DNA of 64,000 nucleotides from Thermomucor indicae-seudaticae (taxonomy: Eukaryota; Mucoromycota; Mucoromycetes; Mucorales; Lichtheimiaceae). The notes below the pieces were generated by a model. That model was not told the origin of the DNA, did not search any database, and was given only the letters and a program-made list of their open reading frames with translations. The position numbers and the translations under genes are program-made. The DNA is taken from positions 1-64,000 of the forward strand of contig JSYX01000115.1 of the NCBI GenBank assembly GCA_000787465.1, read 5' to 3'. This document shows positions 60,325 through 64,000 of the stretch, in pieces; position 1 is the stretch's first letter, and the number at the start of each line of letters is the position of its first letter.

Positions 60325-63300
60325 TTAGTTTGGTGTTGGGGCCTGTTGTTGTTGTTGTTGTTGTTGTTGTTGCTTGTTCTCGGCATCTTCAGTCATAACA
60401 TTCACAGTTTGTTGTTGCTTAGGCGAAAGATGGGGCTGGGTTGCTTGATTGCTGTTTTCTGCTAGGGCAGGCGAAGCACTTGTCTTCGCTGCCGGATGAT
60501 CAGACGAAGTCGGTGGTGGCGGCGGAGCAGCAGCAGCAGTAGTAGTAGTAGTTTGTTGGTTTGGCGAACGTGGTTCGCTAGGTGATGCCGAGGATTCATA
60601 GTTGTCTACAATCATACGCGTGGACATAACATGGCTGTGATGAGGCGACGACGGCAGCCGCGGCCGTTTCTCGTCCGTGCTGTCGTCCTCCTCGTCTGCC
60701 ATCTCCAAATGTCTCTTGTTGCTGCTCCCAGTCGACGCCTCTGGCACAACGCCCTTTTGACCGGCCAAGCTCATTAATGTCCCAGCAGCGGCACTCTGGG
60801 TCGTATACTCATCGTTCATCTTTCGTTCTTCATTATTATTATTGCCGCTGCTGCTACTGCTACTGCTACCAATCATCTGCTGCTGCTGCTGCTGCTCAGC
60901 ATAATGATGATGACCGCCGCTGTTGCTTCGACTGCGTGCCATCTGCTGATCATCAGGATCAGACGCGCGTCGAGCATGCTCCTGCTGCTGCATCGGATAC
61001 TCGGGTGCTGGCGGCGGCGATGCTGCTCTACGTACTGGTGCAACGCTGTCACTCAGACGTTTCGTGCTCAAAGGCGCAGGGAACCTCTTTTCATCCTCGT
61101 GCCGTACAGGTTCATACGCGTGGTGCGCTGGTGGTGGCAGCTGCGGCTCGGAGGACGGCGGGGGAACATACGCTTCAGGACCAGCAGCTGCTTTGCCGAC
61201 CATCTTTTCCTGCTCATAAGCCGTTGAAGATGATGGCCTACGACCGCCCTCTTGCGCTTGGCCGTTCTCTTGATAAGGATAAGTCGTGCGCGGCGATCCG
61301 TAATAGACAGCGTGCTGCGGTGGGATGCGTGGTGACGGACCGCTGGTGGTACTGTTGCGCGACGGTGGACGTGCATTCGGCATCATCTGTCGCACCTCTC
61401 GGCCGCCATGACTCACGGTAGGTGAAGCCAAAGAAACAGACGCGGGATGGTGAGCTGCGGAAGTCGGTATGGGCGACCTCGTCGTTGCTGCAGGGTTGGC
61501 TTCAACGAGCGGTGAAGATACAGCTTTCGTTGCTGTTGAAGTTCGCTGAGCTGGACCAGTGAAAACATGCTGCTGCGAAGGTGACACGGTCGCCGAAGCT
61601 CCAGGTGGACCAGGAGGCGCCATAGGTGCCCCGTGCTGCGAAGCGGATGGTGGCGGCGGCGGGTGAGTAGCTGGTCGTCCTGCACCGTCCAACATTAATG
61701 GATTCATTTGAACGCGTTCGCCGGGTGTGGGAACCCTACCACCGCCGATATCAGGAATCCGCACGTCTTCACGAACAGCAGGAGGATGAGCATGCGGTAC
61801 GGGTGAACGGCGATCTGCGGTTGGCGCTCCGTTGGCAGCCCCTGGCATCGGAAGATCACGTGCTGGTGGCCATTGTTCCTATTTCGGCGAATGAGATTAG
61901 GTAATCGACGAAAGGGTTGAATGTAGGACTTACCATTGTTTGGGGAGGCGGTGGACCAGCCGCTCCACGGCGACTGCTACCTGTGCTGCCAGGAGTGCTG
62001 CTGGTCTCATAAGGTCGTCCGTTAGGCCCGTGTGGAGCACCGGGAGGGCCTTGATGACCGCCAGCCAGGGGAGGAGGAGGATACTGCGCACCAGCGTTGC
62101 TTACCGGGGCGCTTGGCCCATGTTGTGCATATTGGTAAGGATTATTTACGTCTTGTGGCACCGGTGTAGTCACAGGAGCAGCGGGAGCGCCATTGCTGCT
62201 TGAGCTGTTTATGAAGTTGCAGATCAATATTGGGTCACAACACTGCGTTTTCAGGATTGTCTCACCTCGCTGAGATCCCGTGTGTTTTGCGCAGCAGTTC
62301 GAGGCGTTGTCGAATATGAGGATTATTAGGATCCAGTTCAGCAGCTCGTTGATAGGCGTCCAGCGCATCTTGAATCTGGTTGTTGCAAGATTCGTAAAGC
62401 GTGCCCAGATCATACCACACTTCGCTAATGTAAGGATTAAGACGGATGGCTCGGCTGTAAGCATCCAAAGCGTCACGATACTAGAAGAGTATACAATGAG
62501 TGGCTTGTCAGGGATATCCATATAAGGTTTTGACACTAACTTGATTAATCTGATAGTACAGGACGCCAATGGAGCACCAGAAAGTCGGATTGCGTGCGTC
62601 ACGATACACCGCCTGCTGATAAGCCTCATAGGCCTTGTTGTAGTTCTGCTCGGCCATATAGCAGCGACCAAGCAGGTACCAAGATTGAGCGTCGTTGCTA
62701 TCAGCTTTGAGAGAACGCGTAAGGTACGTGACCGCCATATTCTGATTCGTGAATGACGTGTTCTGTTGATGATAGAGCCAACCCAACTGTTGCAGTACTT
62801 TTGCGTGATCAGGATTTTCAGCCAAGACTCGCTCATAAGCCTCTTTTGCATATTCGTACTGTAAAATAACAATGACAATCAGATGACAATAACAGTAAGA
62901 CCAGACATACAACAATTACCTCTTTCTGCTGTTCATATACATGGCCAGTTTGGAACCAAATATCAGACTCTGTCAACGGTCTTGGCGGATTGTGCAGAAT
63001 ATAGCGGAAACACTAGGATGATGCAGGGGCAATATTTAGCATTGAATTACTGTAAGGATGTATATATGAATGTACCTGCAGACTCAGGTCGTATTTTTGC
63101 TGCTGTTTATAAATAATACCCAGCCGAAAATAGATTTCGTTCGCCTTCTCAAATCCAGGATCCATTTTCATGACAGCGGAAAAGGCTTCCTCAGCATGTT
63201 CAATCGATCCATAGCGATCGTACAAAATGCCGATCCCGTACCACAGTTTCGGGTCCTTGGAACAAAAAGGTCAACCCACCTACGAGGATATGGAATGCAG

Positions 63301-64000
63301 TAATAATAATACCTTTGGATTCGGCAAATGATAGAGGGCTTGCTGATAGGCATGATAGGCTTCCTGCAAGTTGTCCATCATGAGGTAGCAGTGGCCCAGA
63401 GCACTCCATGTCTCGCCATTGTTTTCTTGAATCGCAAGGATGCGCTTAAAGTACTCGACGGCCTTTTGTTTCAATGGTGGTAACACAGGGGAGTCAGTTT
63501 TCATGTTTGAAGGCGGAGACAATATCGGCATACCTTGCCAAATTGTTCTCGGCCTCTGCAGAGGGATGCAATGTGTGACAGAGCACTGATGGAATAAGGG
63601 TTGTGCCTAAGCGCGGATTCGTAGGAACTCATGGCCCTTTCCCAGTCAGCCATCATCTCCGCCAAGTTGCCTAAAACCGAACCAAACCAAAATAAGTGTG
63701 GCGTCCCTTACAGCCCCCCTTCTGTCACTAGTCCCATTCAGGCATGTACACAAGATTAAGGTCGGGCGGATGGGTTACACATGCACCAGAATGCTCCCCC
63801 TCCCGGACACTCCGCCCTGGTTGCTGCAAAAATGATCCTTTCCATGCCATTCTAGCGAAAAGCAGAATCCCCCAATTCATTCTCCCCCAAAACAACAACA
63901 ACAACAGCAACAACAACAACTTCTCTCGTTCAAGTCAACTTGCCTAACGTAAGCCATGCCTGTTCATTGACAGCTGCTAACTTTTGGACAACAGGTGGGA
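60325..64000 (-). CDS. SSN6: Ssn6/Cyc8 TPR co-repressor (5' part beyond the window)
   Basis: With Tup1 this protein forms the general transcriptional co-repressor. The last bases of the window encode KLAAVNEQAWLTLG, the start of the TPR array. Successive TPRs include NLAEMMADWERAMSSYESAL, GETWSALGHCYLMMDNLQEA, KLWYGIGILYDRYGSIEHAE, SDIWFQTGHVYEQQKEYEYA, AQSWYLLGRCYMAEQNYNKA, TFWCSIGVLYYQINQYRDAL and SEVWYDLGTLYESCNNQIQD, ending PNNPHIRQRLELLRKTHG. The remaining half is disordered and rich in Pro, Ser and Gln, and ends in a poly-Gln run and APTPN. Introns are short, except a 273-nt one at 63671-63943 whose donor reads GCAAGT (GC-AG). The start codon lies past 64000. Confidence 0.94.
60343..60374 (-). 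repeat. (CAA)n microsatellite coding poly-Gln in SSN6
   Basis: About ten to eleven CAA codons (GTT on the + strand) lie just before the stop codon. Confidence 0.9.

Noticed and set aside
60777..61421. 214-codon plus-strand frame
   Set aside because: It mirrors the Pro/Gln/Ser-rich half of SSN6 and has no independent signals.

Overview
The window looks like nuclear DNA of a filamentous fungus of the early-diverging Mucoromycota, most likely Mucorales. Genes are close together and broken by many short introns (mostly about 40-100 nt) with GT...AG ends and CTAAC/CTAAT-like branch points. The gene set fits this placement: exportin-7, Lunapark, a DCAF6/WDTC1-type WD40 protein, a metazoan-like propionyl-CoA carboxylase beta subunit, an SSN6/CYC8 co-repressor, an FlbA/Sst2-type RGS protein and a GATA factor. 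The placement is inferred from protein families, because no rRNA or other species marker is present.

Layout. 1-5 kb is repeat-rich: a broken IS630/Tc1-type transposase, a decayed reading frame beside a pogo-like element end, and a 995-bp non-autonomous pogo-like element with TA target duplication. 5.5-8.3 kb is SEC23 (-). 8.3-10.2 kb has no firm gene. 10.2-14.8 kb holds YSC84/SH3YL1, U1-C and Lunapark, all (+). 15.2-19.0 kb holds a new tyrosine-rich small protein (-) divergent from a DCAF6/WDTC1-like gene (+). 19.2-25.7 kb holds an unknown low-complexity protein with a CxxC tail (-), a pterin-carbinolamine dehydratase (+) and a coiled-coil protein (+). 26.3-37.0 kb is a dense run of (+) genes: CDC6, a PIN4/Cip-type RNA-binding protein, an EDE1/EPS15-like endocytic scaffold, an RGS protein and signal peptide peptidase. 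37.2-39.2 kb is PCCB (+). 39.2-43.4 kb is accessory-looking, with a degenerate half sodium/calcium exchanger and an unknown (-) gene. 44.1-47.1 kb has a GATA factor and a phytanoyl-CoA dioxygenase-like gene. 47.3-52.3 kb is mostly unrecognised or decayed, with a secreted thaumatin-like protein at 50.3 kb. 52.5-54.4 kb is a secreted GH20 hexosaminidase, 55.3-60.0 kb is exportin-7, and 60.3-64.0 kb is SSN6/CYC8 (-), cut by the window edge.

These are independent eukaryotic genes rather than operons. Themes are secretory and endocytic traffic (SEC23, Lunapark, signal peptide peptidase, YSC84, EDE1), cell-cycle and gene control (CDC6, PIN4, GATA, SSN6, RGS), RNA and nuclear transport (U1-C, XPO7), and wall or secreted enzymes (thaumatin-like, GH20). 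The most unusual items are the tyrosine-rich 83-residue protein, three introns whose best models use GC-AG ends with a GCAAGT donor, a duplicated CDK/degron-like module in CDC6 with an MCB box upstream, the pogo-like element, and the degenerate exchanger.
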